DNA from: Hymenolepis diminuta
Taxonomy: Eukaryota > Platyhelminthes > Cestoda > Cyclophyllidea > Hymenolepididae
Assembly: GCA_900708905.1 (NCBI GenBank)
Contig: CAADRB010000106.1
Location: 141,431 to 205,430, forward strand
DNA length: 64,000 bases
Direction of reading: 5' to 3'
The translations under genes were made by a program, and so were the position numbers. Shown in pieces: positions 51,301-63,082 of this stretch. The notes under the pieces were generated by a model, which was given only the letters and a program-made list of their open reading frames with translations, was not told where the DNA came from and made no database searches. Every line of letters begins with the position of its first letter. The first letter of the stretch is position 1.

Positions 51301-54300
51301 CAAACTGATGTAGAACATTTTTAGTTCTAAATCAGGTGTGAGATTTCGAGAACAATTTTTGCCATTGCCTATGGTGTTTAAAGGTGTGTTTTCAAGTGTT
51401 ATGCTTTCTAAAGTGTCTAATTGTCTTACTCAATGCTTTTATCTTTTTGAAGAGTCAACGACTTTAGTTTTTTCTGTTGCTGGTTTTATCCGGTGACCTG
51501 TGATAGTCTCTTCGTTGTCACGTTTTGCTTCGAGTAATATACTTTTTGCGTTAGTTTCCTTTACTGACGATGAAACATCAGTCTAACTTTTATAGATAGA
51601 TCATAAGTACATAATCTTTTTTAGAATATGTAAATATGTGTTATCAATCAGATTTATTCACCATAATATGGCCCTAGTTTCTACCGTTGTTGATAGCGTT
51701 ACTAGAAGTTATGAAATACATGAATTCAAAATCGATTTTTATTGAACCTTCCTATTTGGCTTTTCTAATCTTTGAAGTCGTCTCGCACTTTGGGTGTTTG
51801 GTGTATTAAATATGTAAGTTTCCGATATAAGGTCCGTACCGCCTATATATAACACCTCTATCATGTCTTTGTTATTGTCTTTTACAACTTTTCATAACAA
51901 AATAGAAAGAAGATTTACTAAGAGATTGTCTTAGAATCTCTCGTCTATGAATAAACATGGACTGAACCCGGAATTTATTTGGTTGTTTTATATCTGATTT
52001 CAATCATTTTTACGCTAAGGTGATCTTTGCTAAAACGTGCACAAGCACGTCGCAGTTAACTGAATAATGTGTAAGCTGGCTACCAGCTATTAATCTGTAG
52101 TTTTTCAGACGCCTGTGGCCTAAATGGTCGAAATCTTGGCTTTTAATGGGATTTATGCCAAACAAGCGGGTGGCCTTTTAAATCGACGTGATTTAGTTCG
52201 AGATATTGTTGTAAAAGCGGTGGATTTTACTACTTCTGACGACATCAACTTCTTAGCGCTATCCGGAATCTAACTGTCAGGGGATGGAATTTCCTGAAAT
52301 GATTACCAGATCTCGAGGGGATATTTTTAAGATAATCCACCACATTAGAGAAAAATTTCACAATTTTTTACCGCGGGAAAGCAACTAAGGTTCAACGAAG
52401 AGTAAGGGAAGAGGATCAAAAGGGTTATCTACCTTGAGTATCGGGTTCTAAGAATCACATTTCACAAATCGTCCGCTGGATTACCGGTCCAATTCTTATC
52501 TACAGTCTCCAGTGCTTATTGATTGGCTGTTTAATTTAAATGTCGGTCTTGTCACTTCAATTAAGTCTTTCTTTCGAAGGCTGAACAGGCAGCATGATCT
52601 TAAGCTGATTATATGATTTTAACATTGCGGAACTCACCAATCGCAGTTCACGTAAGGATTATATTGGATTTAATCATTCCCTATTTTCATATGATATCAT
52701 CACGTTTTCATTCACTATGATCGGTCTACCAGTCGCCCAAAATCAGGTACGTCCTGCGACAGCTATGTCATGTCTGCAAGTAATATTGGTCATTGAATTT
52801 TCGGAGATAAGTGGCTTTCAAAGTTGCATTTATTGGATATCAGGCACTTTGCACTTTTTACTATGTTAAGCATTTGGATAGATTATAATTTTCTAAGAAT
52901 TTATTAGTCTTTCTTTATACAAAAAAGAGACTTCATATTTGCAACGCTATTTCAAGGGACCTTATCTAGCGTAATCGAAATAATATTGCATTCCTAGGTA
53001 TCCCCTTACATTGAGTTTTTGTTTTTTCTTAGAAACTCAGTTTTGTCCCATCTTCTGAGCTTATCCATTTTGGCGCGAATTAAGTGACTTTTATTAAAAG
53101 TCTGAATGACATTCGTTTGAATTTCCTGTAATAGCTTTTCACTTTGTGTGTAAACGGTCTAAATTATGATAATTCTTCCTACTGAGTTGATTTTTCGGTC
53201 AAAATTGGTGAATCCTTTCTTAAACGCTAGTAGGATTTTACGTAGGGCTAAAAACAAGATTTTTCTTTACTATGTAGTTGTTGCATGGCTATCCAAATCA
53301 TCGGAAAACGCGGTTTAGACGTCCATTAACAAAGAAATTTATCAACATGGAAGATGAAAGGTACTCTGAAGCTCTATTGGCTAGAAGTTCATATTTTATT
53401 ACAATTGCCGCTCTTGACCTTATTTAATATATGTGATCTAACATTCATATTATTTGATTTGGGCCAATGAGTATCAGTAAACAACCTGTCAAATCCATTA
53501 AGAAGTGTTAAGAACTCTTGACTTGGTTAAGGAGAAGGTATCCCGGAACCATCCTGATTGGAAATTTACTTTCTGTCATTTCTCTTGTTGACCAGAATTA
53601 ACCAGTGCTATCGACCATCCACATTTTTGAATGCGCACCATTGGGGATCGATCTCTAATTTGACAGACGTGCACATTGTTTACTGCATCACCCCTTATCT
53701 AGGACCGTAGTCGTAAATGGTAAAAGACGATCGAAAACCCTCAATTAGAGGGGCATCTTTTCTATTACTTGAGTAGGTGTTGGATAAAAGGCAGTACAAA
53801 CAAGACCTTAAAGTGAGCTTTTCGTGCGAGCCATCCATAAAACGTAACTTGTTCTACTGCGGTTATGTATGTTTTTTAAACTAACGCAATCTCTCTCTGA
53901 TGTTTGATTTCAGTGTAGGTAACACAGTTTCTTCCAGTGCTTAATGCACTTTCTTCCAAGCATAAATATGTGAATTATTACCAAATATTAATTTCACTCA
54001 CATTGTGTACGCTTCTTCATTATTTGTGTGCGTATCAGCCCTTATTACCACAATAATAAGCAACGATAGTGCCAGTTGCACAATTACACGTGTGTAGTAA
54101 ACTTTCCATCACAATTCGCACTCATCGAAGGTAGTGCTGTGAGTAAGAGAAAAATGGTTTAGACTCCATAAGGCAGAAAAAACCTTTACAATATGTATGA
54201 ACATTGTATAAGTACTCGTTATATTCCAAACAACCCTTGAGGTGATAGCAGATAGAGGCTAAGAAGAACACATCTAAGCCGGAGTTCGCTGGTCTGTTGT

Positions 54301-55640
54301 GAAAAGTTAATAACTAGTCGGTGGGAGGGTATATCATATCTCTTTTTTGGGAAACCAAATAATTGTGATCGTATTAGTAGAAGGTGGACGGAAGAGTAGA
54401 TAGACCAAGGGAGGTCATCAAACCGCTCTCACATTCATCCTTTGTGAGACCCATACATTATCAACTAAGATGGATGTAAGCCACAGTAATGTATGATAGC
54501 AAGTTACCTCAATTTTCGAATATATTACTTCGGGCATAACAATTTCAAGTTTAAGCTTAGTTGAGTAGATTTCTCAAGTGTTCAGTGTGGTGATCACAAT
54601 GATATTTAGTTTACTTTTTGAAATGAATACTTAAATCATCTTCGCAAATCTCCTTCGACTTCTTGACTAATAAATAGATGCGCATTGTGACATCTCTGGA
54701 CCAAGGTGGAGAGTAAATCCGCTTACTGATAATTAAGCAGCTCAAAGATAGGACCAAGAGTCTCGTCTAAATAATTTTTTATTGAAGATCTCTAAAATCT
54801 GACGTGTGATATTGAATGAGCTAAAGAGAAAGAAGTGCTTACAAGCGGATCTATTAACTCGGGTCTTGTCAGTAGGAGAAGATTGGAAGTGCATGCCAAT
54901 AATTTAAATAACTAGATGGCAAGATATAGAATGATAGCTTATGGCAACTGATAGAAACAGGAGGTAGTTTAAGCGTTGGAGGCTTCTAAGAGATGGCAAT
55001 CTATTTTGTAATGTATAGGTCGGGTAAGAATATTAAGTAGAGATCTTTGTAAGTTCGTTGTAAACAAGCAAATTTTATCAAGGTTTGTAAGAAAGACTTA
55101 AATTCACACCTGTGCTGCTCTTTGATTGTGTGTCCTTATTCTAGTAAAGACTAGGATAAACGAATGAATAAATTTATGCACTATACATCGTTTCATTTTT
55201 AGAATCCTTCTGGAGATGTTTCAGAGTTTCCTGAAGAGGCGGTAATCTCCAACGTGTTTCTCTGTCGAGCCTGGTACGATTTCCACTCTCGCAGAGTAAT
55301 GCGTAACTTGAAGACTCTCAACAACAGTCATAACATTACGATCATGACCACTTCTACTACTAATAACAATGGCTCCACAACCACCAGACAGCAACATCCC
55401 CAACCAGTTACTTCCTCAAGTCCAGTCGGCCAAACAACCCGTCCAGATGTCTTCGAATCCACAGCAATTCAACCATCCGCAGAAGAGGACTTGTCTAATG
55501 GACGAGCCGTGCTAGAGACGACAGCAGAACTCTCAATTAATTGGGCTGATCATGGAGAACAGATTGCAATGTCTTTGGGGGGTGGTAGGGGTTTAGTGTC
55601 AAGACCATCTCCTTCTCCCAGGAAAAAACAAGACATCTAA
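40470..55640 (+). CDS. BAHD1: BAHD1-like BAH-domain chromatin repressor (five exons)
   Basis: Model: join 40470-42365, 43987-44152, 46684-46880, 48946-49038, 55203-55640. All introns are GT-AG and the total is 2,790 nt, giving 929 residues. The start is the first ATG after an in-frame stop at 40404, although an acceptor-like TTTTAG at 40436-40441 leaves room for a 5' exon. The N-terminus is basic (residues 1-40). Motifs REASLNAEA (153-161) and RLAGLNATA (233-241) match the paired ASLNA motifs of vertebrate BAHD1. RRGRPPK (258-264) is an AT-hook. A long Pro/Ser/Gln-rich region leads to the BAH domain (about 640-825). There LLWYYRPE (694-701), FASRH (717-721) and VFLCRAWYDF (802-811) are diagnostic. 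In vertebrates BAHD1 reads H3K27me3 through this domain and recruits HP1, SETDB1 and HDAC-containing complexes to silence genes. Nuclear location and a similar role here are inferred. A tail of about 105 residues after the BAH domain is extra. Confidence 0.88.
43397..43575 (+). repeat. SINE-like element
   Basis: The head is partly lost. TTAGAGGTCATGAGATCGATA, CAGTGACATGGATGACCAACC and ATCTCATAACAGCGGCTC match the family in order, ending in a GGCTTGGGAGG stretch. Confidence 0.5.
43686..43885 (+). repeat. SINE-like element interrupted by an assembly gap
   Basis: The best-preserved head in the window: TATGCGTCGATTGACGTGC then GAGGCTAGAGGTTACG and GTTCGATG. The tail TGTTGGAAAGCGCTTTC is also preserved. 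The 12 N at 43811-43822 fall in the middle. The element lies right beside the previous copy, which probably caused the assembly break. Confidence 0.55.
43811..43822. other. Assembly gap (12 N)
   Basis: A run of 12 undetermined bases inside a repeat and inside an intron. It does not affect the coding model. Confidence 0.95.
43987..44152 (+). CDS. BAHD1: BAHD1-like exon 2: first part of BAH domain
   Basis: The exon has 166 nt, phase 0 in, phase 1 out (G|GTAGGG). It reads VSPGDNVLLCSGPDRQGAPH then VAKVTALFNDPDSG. The matching vertebrate stretch is [20 protein letters not shown] followed by AKISALWENPESGE. Confidence 0.88.
44153..46683 (+). other. BAHD1-like intron 2 (2,531 nt)
   Basis: Holds one copy of an unnamed intronic repeat at about 44330-44585. 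A 62-codon open frame at 46266-46454 shows no family resemblance and does not fit the splice phases. Confidence 0.65.
44330..44585 (+). repeat. Unnamed intronic repeat, copy 1
   Basis: Aligned in order with 48610-48905: TTAACTCTTAGTCTTCT versus TCAACTCTTGATCTTCT, then GTTGTATCCTGTTAGC versus GTTGTATTCTGCTAGC, then GGGGATAACTCTA versus GGGGACAACTCTA, then GTTGGAATTAGTGT versus GTCGGGATTGGTGT. The family is not known to me. Confidence 0.5.
46684..46880 (+). CDS. BAHD1: BAHD1-like exon 3: aromatic-cage part of BAH domain
   Basis: The exon has 197 nt, phase 1 in, phase 0 out (CAG|GTGTGC). It carries MMALLWYYRPESLVPPRR, CELFASRHCDVNPVDCIDD, and ARFMALAKYKQ. The Trp and Tyr of LLWYYRPE correspond to the methyl-lysine cage residues in the vertebrate BAHD1/BAHCC1 type, so recognition of a methylated histone tail is plausible. 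Confidence 0.88.
46881..48945 (+). other. BAHD1-like intron 3 (2,065 nt)
   Basis: Holds the second copy of the intronic repeat (48610-48905) next to its acceptor. A tRNA-like head on the minus strand near 47960-48090 (GTAGCTTAAGCGGAAGA) is too weak to call. Confidence 0.6.
48610..48905 (+). repeat. Unnamed intronic repeat, copy 2
   Basis: Direct copy of the 44330 repeat, roughly 70% similar by eye. A possible third, more diverged copy lies beyond the gene at about 56440-56690, with GTGCCTGGTTGGTGTTATTT at its end. Confidence 0.5.
48946..49038 (+). CDS. BAHD1: BAHD1-like exon 4
   Basis: The exon has 31 codons, phase 0 at both ends, with acceptor CTAATTAG and donor GTG|GTAAGC. RRSISIVPPLHK matches the SRKTALVPP stretch between the two halves of the vertebrate BAH domain. 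Confidence 0.8.
49039..55202 (+). other. BAHD1-like intron 4 (6,164 nt)
   Basis: AT-rich. It contains one minus-strand SINE-like copy (53540-53704). I see no additional exon, and the phase 0 junction VSEF/VFLC on either side is complete. Confidence 0.65.
53540..53704 (-). repeat. SINE-like element
   Basis: On the minus strand: GGTGATGCAGTAAACAATGT, GTGCACGTCTGTCAAATTAG, then AGATCGATCCCCAATGGTGC, then a GTGGATGGTCGATAGCACTGG body and a GTTAATTCTGGTCAACAAGAG stretch. The order is that of the 14.3-kb copy. Confidence 0.5.
55203..55640 (+). CDS. BAHD1: BAHD1-like exon 5: end of BAH domain and C-terminal tail
   Basis: The exon has 145 codons plus TAA. SNVFLCRAWYDFHSRRVMRN aligns with the VFLCRHVYDFRHGRILKN end of vertebrate BAHD1, where the known protein stops. 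Here about 105 further residues follow, rich in Thr, Asn, Ser and Gln, ending in SPSPRKKQDI. The tail has no domain I recognise and may be disordered. Confidence 0.85.
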   Translation, partial: NPSGDVSEFPEEAVISNVFLCRAWYDFHSRRVMRNLKTLNNSHNITIMTTSTTNNNGSTTTRQQHPQPVTSSSPVGQTTRPDVFESTAIQPSAEEDLSNGRAVLETTAELSINWADHGEQIAMSLGGGRGLVSRPSPSPRKKQDI

Positions 55641-56030
55641 GGCAGAACCTGAATCAGTTTCTTCTTTACCTCTTCCTTCCTCCTCTTCGTCTTAACTATT
55701 TGTCTCACTGTCTTCTTTCATTACGTGTGTGTTTGTCTCTCTGCTGAATATACGTATATAAATAATGTAAACTCGCTTTCCTGCTTTCGTCTTACTTCCC
55801 TTCTTCTACGTGTGTGTATATAGAGAAGTGCGACTGATTAGATGTTGTAGTCGTTCATTTTGATCCCCCTTTTTGCTTTTCCCTTCTGGAACAAGTTTGT
55901 GTGTGACTGACACATAATTGTCTATTCTCCTTTTTTCTGCTCCTCTTGATGAATTGTAAACGTTGAGTTGGTGGTGCTGTGGGAGTACTGATATTTGGAT
56001 GTGTTAATAAAGCTATTGATGTGTGCATTC
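55641..56030 (+). other. 3' UTR of the BAHD1-like gene
   Basis: Pyrimidine-rich, then AT-rich sequence from the stop codon to the polyadenylation region. The end is estimated from the AATAAA signal. Confidence 0.5.
56006..56011 (+). terminator. Polyadenylation signal AATAAA
   Basis: A canonical AATAAA 366 bases after the stop codon, followed within 30 bases by GT-rich sequence (GATGTGTGC, GTGGGTGT), as expected for a cleavage site near 56025-56035. Confidence 0.65.
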
Positions 56031-57641
56031 ATTAGTGGGTGTACTTTAATGAGTTTATGGGTATATGTAACCTAAGGACACAAAGAGAACACGTCTTTAT
56101 CAGATTGAACCTTATTTTATTGTGGAGGTAGATGCAAGAACCTTATGGAGGTAAATTGAGTTTTTAATGGTAAAGTCAGATAGAGGGGTTTTTCTGCGTG
56201 TCCAGGTATCATAGATTGTATATTTATTATAAGGACGGAATCGAAAAATCGGGGTTTGATGAGATAAGTCGCTAGTGTGACTGAAACAGGTTTAATTTAT
56301 TTCGGATATAAGCTTGTTAAAGTCTATTGAGTGGGATTCCTACTTATAATAATCTCAAAATGAGCCTGAGACGCCCGGATTATATCGATAAGAACAATGT
56401 GACCAGTTCGTAATCCCATTGACTCTGCCGACGTCCAACTGCAGTCTTAATTTGCTTTTCTCCAGCTTCTTACCTACCACACTGATCCTCACTTTGTTTT
56501 GCCTATGATTCGCCTATCACACTGCTTATTCATTTGACTTTGTTATCTTAATTCCACACATTGAGCTTTTATCTTAATCTAATAGTAAAAGCATCCAAAC
56601 AGTTACCTATCTTGGTTTGGGGCGGCAATAACTCAGTAAGTTTTCTCTGTGCCTGGTTGGTGTTATTTAATCTTGACTATCTTAATCTCCATATGATAAG
56701 CTCTTAACTGATTGTGCCAGCTATTATTATAACGATATTGATCTTAGTGAAGTTTCCTTTTATGATGAATAAGAGATAGTGAAGTGTTTATTTAATCTCT
56801 AATACACGAAAGCAGTTAGCTGTTGGTTGACCATGAATTGAGTAGTGGAGCTTGCCACTTCCATTTCAACCTCTCCGGAATATCTTATTGAATAATATAA
56901 CATGTTCTCCAAGTGTAAAATGTGCATGGCTGATATGATGTACTGTTACTATCATATCCTCTGGATTCCTTCTAACATAAAACAGGATGCCAGAGAGGAA
57001 ACATCTGCACAGTAAAAAAGCTTGTTTTATCTAAAATCATATAGGGATGATTAAACAGTGAAGATCTACACGACCACATCTATTGGGGTCATGAGCACGC
57101 AGGTAAACACACAAATAGGTTAACCGGGTTGAGTACAGCCAATTTCACAAGGGAAGCATGAGAAATAGTGAACAGGAGGGGAAACATGCATAAAGGGAAA
57201 TGAGAGATGCTATTTTAATAGAACATTAAAGGGTAGATTAAAATCAAATTTTTTATGATGAACAAAGGTGATGTATTTAAAGTGTCCCACTTATTTTTGC
57301 CCATGACAAGAAAAAGAGGATCTGAGCAAGAGGGACAGCAAAATAGTGCAAATGCGATGAAAAGGGAGATAGAGTAATAAATGGTAGGGCATCAAGTGTG
57401 TTAATTTATTTTACTTCTGCTACAATCCAGGAGACGAATAATGAGATTTGAATTTTAGATCGTGAACTGCCCATTTAGTAAATATTGTACGAATCGATTC
57501 TAAAAAAATAAAATGAAGTTTGTCTCTTTAATACTTTGATGTTGTTCTCAGCGTCTTTTTATCCCTTTCGCTTTGTCCCTTATTGGACTTCCCGTTAACT
57601 GATTTCAGTTGCTTTTGTTGGAGCAACCAGATGTAGGAGTT

Positions 57642-57832
57642 AGCAAAGAGCTGTTCCCAAAAAGTAGAGCACAAAGAGTTGTGAAGGCCGAAGTGTATTG
57701 AATAAACCACAATGAGGATTCGAGAGAGTAAGAGAGATGTGAGAGAAGATGACAGGGACGCGTGTATGTATGTGTATGTATCTGTAAGTGAAAATAGAGA
57801 GTTTAAATGAGTTACTTGGGCAAGGGCGCGTG
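57642..57832 (-). repeat. Dispersed repeat, inverted copy 1
   Basis: The reverse complement aligns with 63083-63308. Shared stretches include CAAGTAACTCATTTAAACTC, ACACATACATACAC-like sequence, GTTTATTCAATACACTT and CAACTCTTTGT. The shared peptide VYSIHFGLHNSL occurs in both, probably because the DNA is conserved rather than because it is coding. Confidence 0.6.
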
Positions 57833-58509
57833 TGAGGTTATGAGTGCAGATGTATTTCTAAATGAAACGGGGCAGTTACAGAAAAAGGAGAATCGATTGC
57901 CTAGTCTAGATGTGATATAGGGGTCATAGGCCCATAATGGCGAAAAATCGACGTTTTTTTCATAAAGGGTTCGGATAAAGAGTAATTTTGGAAAATACAT
58001 AGGGAATCATCCCTCACTTTCTACAATTAATAAAACTGTATATTTTTTTGTATTACTGCGGTGATAATGATAATAAGAAAAGATGAACCAAGAGATAAAT
58101 AGAAATTTTCAAATTTCAGTGCTTGTTAAATTTAACAAGTTTCCACATCGTCGAATTAGCCGAAGATGGCAGCATATTTGCATACCTAAACCATTCCTTA
58201 GGGAGACGAATATTAGCGCTGTATTGACTATAATTCTTAATTCATCAAAGTTAGAACATCTCTTGAATTCGTATGGTAAATGCAATATGTATAATAATTT
58301 CTTATCGTAAATTTTGGTCAAATTACATCAACTGAATGTTCAAAATCATTTCGGTGCAGTTTAAATAATAATTTTTCATCTTTATATGGTTATGATCACG
58401 TGATGGAACCATAAATAACTGCCTCTTTGATCTTGAAAAACATTCCTTTTCACTCTTAAATAAATAAGCCCGAAGTCATAACAGAAGCTATCACATAAAA
58501 GCGCGACTG

Positions 58510-58770
58510 ACCTTCAATTTATGCAGTAAATACAGGCATAGTGATCAAGGTTTGATTAAAAGTTTTGTCTACTAAACGGTACATAACATCTTGAAAGAAT
58601 ACCTTTCAGAATTAACCTTCATGGAAGATGGAGCAGAATATATAAATTTGTACCCAAATTAGACATAATCTGTTTGCTTAGATTAAAATAAATAAAGTTG
58701 ATCCAAGATAATAAAATGGTTTATAAAATGGTACAATTATATGTAGCCATTCATCAAATCCTGATGCGTC
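58510..58770 (+). repeat. Diverged direct repeat, copy 1
   Basis: CATGGAAGATGG, TAAATTTGTACCCAAATTAGA and AGATTAAAATAA occur in the same order and spacing as related words at 62390-62700. Similarity is low and the AT richness makes the limits uncertain. Confidence 0.3.
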
Positions 58771-59409
58771 GCCAGGTCAGACCCTATTGACTTTAGTGAT
58801 ACTAAATATAGGGAATGCAAATTTGAAATTGTGAAATTAAACGCAAAATAAGGGTGAAAATAAATCTAATTCATAAATCTGATCCGTATCCATTGTATCA
58901 AATAAACTATCCAACTTGGGTAGAGGAGAAGCATCTTGGAGTCTTCCTGGCGAGAAATTCGAATATTTTCATTTCTTTATTAGCCAGAATTAACTGTGCA
59001 GTAGGGTATTTCGCTAACTGAACTTGCACCAATGGATATCCAACCCATGAGATATGATTTGACAATGACAGCTACGTCACCGAGAGTACGAATTAAGTAC
59101 ACTTATTAAATGCCCGAAAATATTTCCTGTCCAATCCTCATCGCCCTGTCCATTATTTAGAACTTACTGCTTGACCTAATTAATCCAGATGGTCAGTCTT
59201 CTCAGACAGTCCTTGGTCACGATTTCTAAAATCAGCGGCAAATAAATCCTGGACTCTGTCTTTTAATTGTGTCTACTGCCGCTGATCTCAGTCTCCCTCA
59301 AGCCGCTGATCCACCGACAACAGAAATATAGGTAACGTATCGCAGTTATATAAAAAAACCATTTTATTAGGGAAAATATTGTATTAAATTCCCCTTTCTA
59401 GAAGCCGGG

Positions 59410-59431
59410 TATGTATGTATGTATGTATGTA
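59410..59431 (+). repeat. (TATG)n microsatellite
   Basis: Five perfect ATGT units in tandem. A simple-sequence repeat. Confidence 0.85.
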
Positions 59432-59924
59432 ATGTTAAGTCCATTTGATCATAACGAACGGTAGTCTCTCTTATTAAAGATACGGGATGGTTAAGTGATG
59501 CATAATTGCAAATATTGCTTTGATATTCAAGTGGAAGGAAGCAACACTTGAAAAGCTAGTCCTGAAAATTATTAAAATTCAACATGAACTGGTCACATTT
59601 CGTTCTTAAAGTCTTTTCTTAAGATATTTGAACTGATTAAGGTCGACTTATCATAATTTTATAGTCGCAGTGGCGTTAGTTGGTCTAAGCAAAACCGTAC
59701 ATTTAATGACACAAATCAACTTAACATACCTAAGCTGTCAGTCCGCACGGGTGTGATGACGTGTCTATGATGAGTCCAGCCTGGCGTATTTGAATCATTC
59801 TTTGTAGTGCCACGCTGTCTATTTTTTCCTTAAAAGTACATTCTCTTAGCTTTTCTATCATTATAAAGGAAATGGTATGAAGTACCATGTCCAGCCAACG
59901 ATCCATCCGGACAAATTTCCTTGA

Positions 59925-60155
59925 GCATCCTCTCTACTTTCAATAAAGCTCTCCAACCAACTCTCTTTTCTCCATCTTACTGTGTGATGAGGATCTAAAG
60001 TTAGATGGACGATAGCTCAACTACCTCCTAGAGTGTCCCTACGTAAACCCTTTTTAGATTGGCCATCCACATCACTGGATAGATGAGCATCGATGAGCAC
60101 AGGTGCTGTGATTTCTGACTTGGGAGCTGTTAACATTGTCAACTGCGCCACCTAC
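59925..60155 (-). repeat. SINE-like element
   Basis: The minus strand begins GTAGGTGGCGCAGTTGAC (A-box-like). It continues with ATCGATGCTCATCTATCCAG and TGATGTGGATGGCCAATCT, the order seen in the other copies. The tail is decayed. Confidence 0.45.
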
Positions 60156-62389
60156 ACTTTCAGCGAAATTGTAAACCTTTTTTGCACACCATTTTAGCCA
60201 TACCCAATCCACTCTTTATCTTTGCACTATTCATGTCTAATTGAGCATGAGATAATATCTTGCCGTGAGTGTGACCATCTGTACCACATAGCCCATGAAC
60301 ATTAACCACAAGAGTAGGTAGAACGCGACTAAACATAGCTTGGCTGATCTGGGGATATGTGGCCCTTTTTCTCTGCCGCTGATTCATCTAAGCTGACATG
60401 AGTATGACAGACGCAGGTAGCGCCCAGCAACTCTGATGATAAACAGTTATCAATAATCGGGTCGAAAGTGGCACCCCGATATTCATTCACATTTCCAGAT
60501 TATACGCAATCTCCTTCTTTGTAAATAGGTGGAAACTAAATTTCTGATCACTGCCATCATCAGATCTCAATCTTGCCTTTCTTCCAAAGAAAGTGGGTCT
60601 GGACAAGCTGCGAGAAACAAGGCGGTCACTGAGATAGCAGTCATAAGTGCTAAAGGCCAGTTCAAAAGATATAGACTTAACCTTGACTAGGAATTATTTC
60701 AATTATGGTAAATTTGTCATTTTAGAACGCACCCCATGATATATTTTAGAACATTTCTATTTAAGAATACCAAATTGAAAAAAATCATATTCGCCTTTTA
60801 AAATAATCTAATCACTCGCTCTAGACATTAGATCAGCTATTTGATATATATAAATCTACTAGTTTTATTATCGATATTAAATGTTTACAGACCATTAGAT
60901 CCTCCTCTGATAATCTCTTTTATGTGGTTTCTCTTTAAGAAGAATATTATTAGACATTATTCTATACTCTTAGTAACAAAATTCAGGTATAGAAATATGC
61001 CTTCGTCATCGCGAACCTCTTTTAGTGATCTATTTATATTTACATGACAATCGTATCTAGTTTATTTTAAAAATGATTTCTAAATATTGGAGATGTGAAA
61101 TTAATACAATTAAAAAAGAGAACTATCTATAGAAATGTGTAATAATTCGATTCATGCTAGATCTATACTCACTACAAGGCGATATGTCACTTCCCAGATA
61201 CTATATTTTGGGATAAAGGTAAGGTTTTGTCCAGACGAACTGTCAAGATGTCAGGAGCTCGCATTTTAATAAAAGTGGTAGGTGTGGTAGATGTGATTTG
61301 CCATTTCCCAATAAAAAAACGTAGATATATATTCTAGCCCTTTTAAAAACTTTACTACAATATCATTACTCTTACATTAATTTTACGAATTATAAGCCGA
61401 AAACCTAGCCAGTGAGGAAGGAAAACACAGATTTTCGTTGTTATCGCGAAAACTTATTACAGTTCAACTCAAGCTTTGTACAATGTAACACAATTCATAT
61501 TAGTTCGCATAAACAATTAGGAGATAAAGGCTGTTCTCAATGATAATCGAAAGAAAATATAGAATAAATATTAATTTTGTCAAGAGAAAAATGTTTTATT
61601 ATTTTTTATACTTATATTTTCGTATTGACGCAATTACTACGAGTTAATTATCTTAGGACTCATAAAATTTAATGATTCACCCATATTGTCCGAATAACTG
61701 AGCATGGTGAGTTATTTTTATGCCAAAACCATTTAATCAAGAGTCCGATGTTAGCACTAAATTAGCTATAGTTTCTAGGCCATTTACGAAAAGAGCACTT
61801 CTTGAAAGTTTGCGATAAATCCAATACAAATTATTACTGTCAATTTGAGCTGAATTCCATCGATTTAATGAACGAAAGTATCCTTGATGGGAAGTTAATA
61901 GCTGAAGCTCAAAGCATTAGAGTTTATTTTTTGTTTCGGAGTGAGCTATTCCCGCGGGTGGTCTCTAAGTCGCCCATCCACCTTCTCCACATACGAGTGC
62001 AAGCCACTCATGAAAATTGAAATTTAAGGGGATAAAAGCTATAATTGGTCTGGCGGTATTTTGACCTTCAATATTAATAATATAAAGCGGACTTGTAATG
62101 ATATATAAAACCTTTTTCGAGTCAATAGAATGTCCTGGAGTAAGTGTACCTCTGTCTTGTCTCTCTCGGGGTCTGAGTTAACTGTAGCCTGGCGATATCC
62201 AGTGGGGAGAGATCTTAGCAGCAGAAACTTGACTTTCTAGAGTTACAGCGATATAGAATAGTTTCTTTTGCATCACACCTTCAACTCACGCGATAGGATT
62301 TTAATTAATTCCCTCAAAATCAGAACTTTTCGACCTCGAACCCAAACTAATTATGTCTAAATCCGTAAAGAGGACTCTTTCGTAATGAT

Positions 62390-62700
62390 ACAACTGGCCC
62401 TCGGTTTATGCAACCTGAAATAGTTAAATGCTGCCAATATTAACTAGGATAGGTTAAATGTTAAATGTACTAAAAGGTAGTTAGTAGTATCTTTAAAGAA
62501 AACTTCATAGAAGCAAACTGTCATGGAAACTCAGGTAATAAATGTAAATTTATGCCTACTTTAGATATTTATCCCTATTGTTTAAGTGCAACAGGCATAG
62601 AATTAAAATAAGAAAATATGATGTTTTATTAAATGTTCCATTTATATAGAGATTTTCAGCCAGCTACCGATGCATCGCTATGTGAAGCGTGTCTAAAATC
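62390..62700 (+). repeat. Diverged direct repeat, copy 2
   Basis: Partner of 58510-58770. TCATGGAAACTCAGG, TAAATTTATGCCTACTTTAGA and GAATTAAAATAAG keep the order of the first copy. Confidence 0.3.
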
Positions 62701-63082
62701 TTTGGTATATGAAATCTCAGGCACTGTCCTATAACCGTTTTAACTGGTTTGATGCCAAATATCCACATCGTTAGTAATTGAAAGATATAATCAATAATAA
62801 TTTAAGCGCACTGTTGTAGAAACAATTCGAGTTTATGCCCATCAGAAATCTTGATAGGTAAGCTTTATAACTCCCAGTTTCCCTCTTATAAGCTACAATT
62901 ACTCAGACTGCTGGAAAGAGAAGGAAAAAGACTTGCATCTCAAACAACTGTTCACAATTAAGAAAATAAATTTATACGATATTGAATATGTGTTAAATGA
63001 CTGAGCCTTCATCAGCTGTTTTGAATATTTAGGCGTGAGCGTAGAACTCTAATAATCAATTATCAGGAATAAGAGAGATTCA

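Noticed and set aside
60160..60387. 75-codon minus-strand frame upstream of a SINE-like copy
   Set aside because: Looks protein-like in parts but has no recognised family and no neighbouring exon, so it is probably chance.
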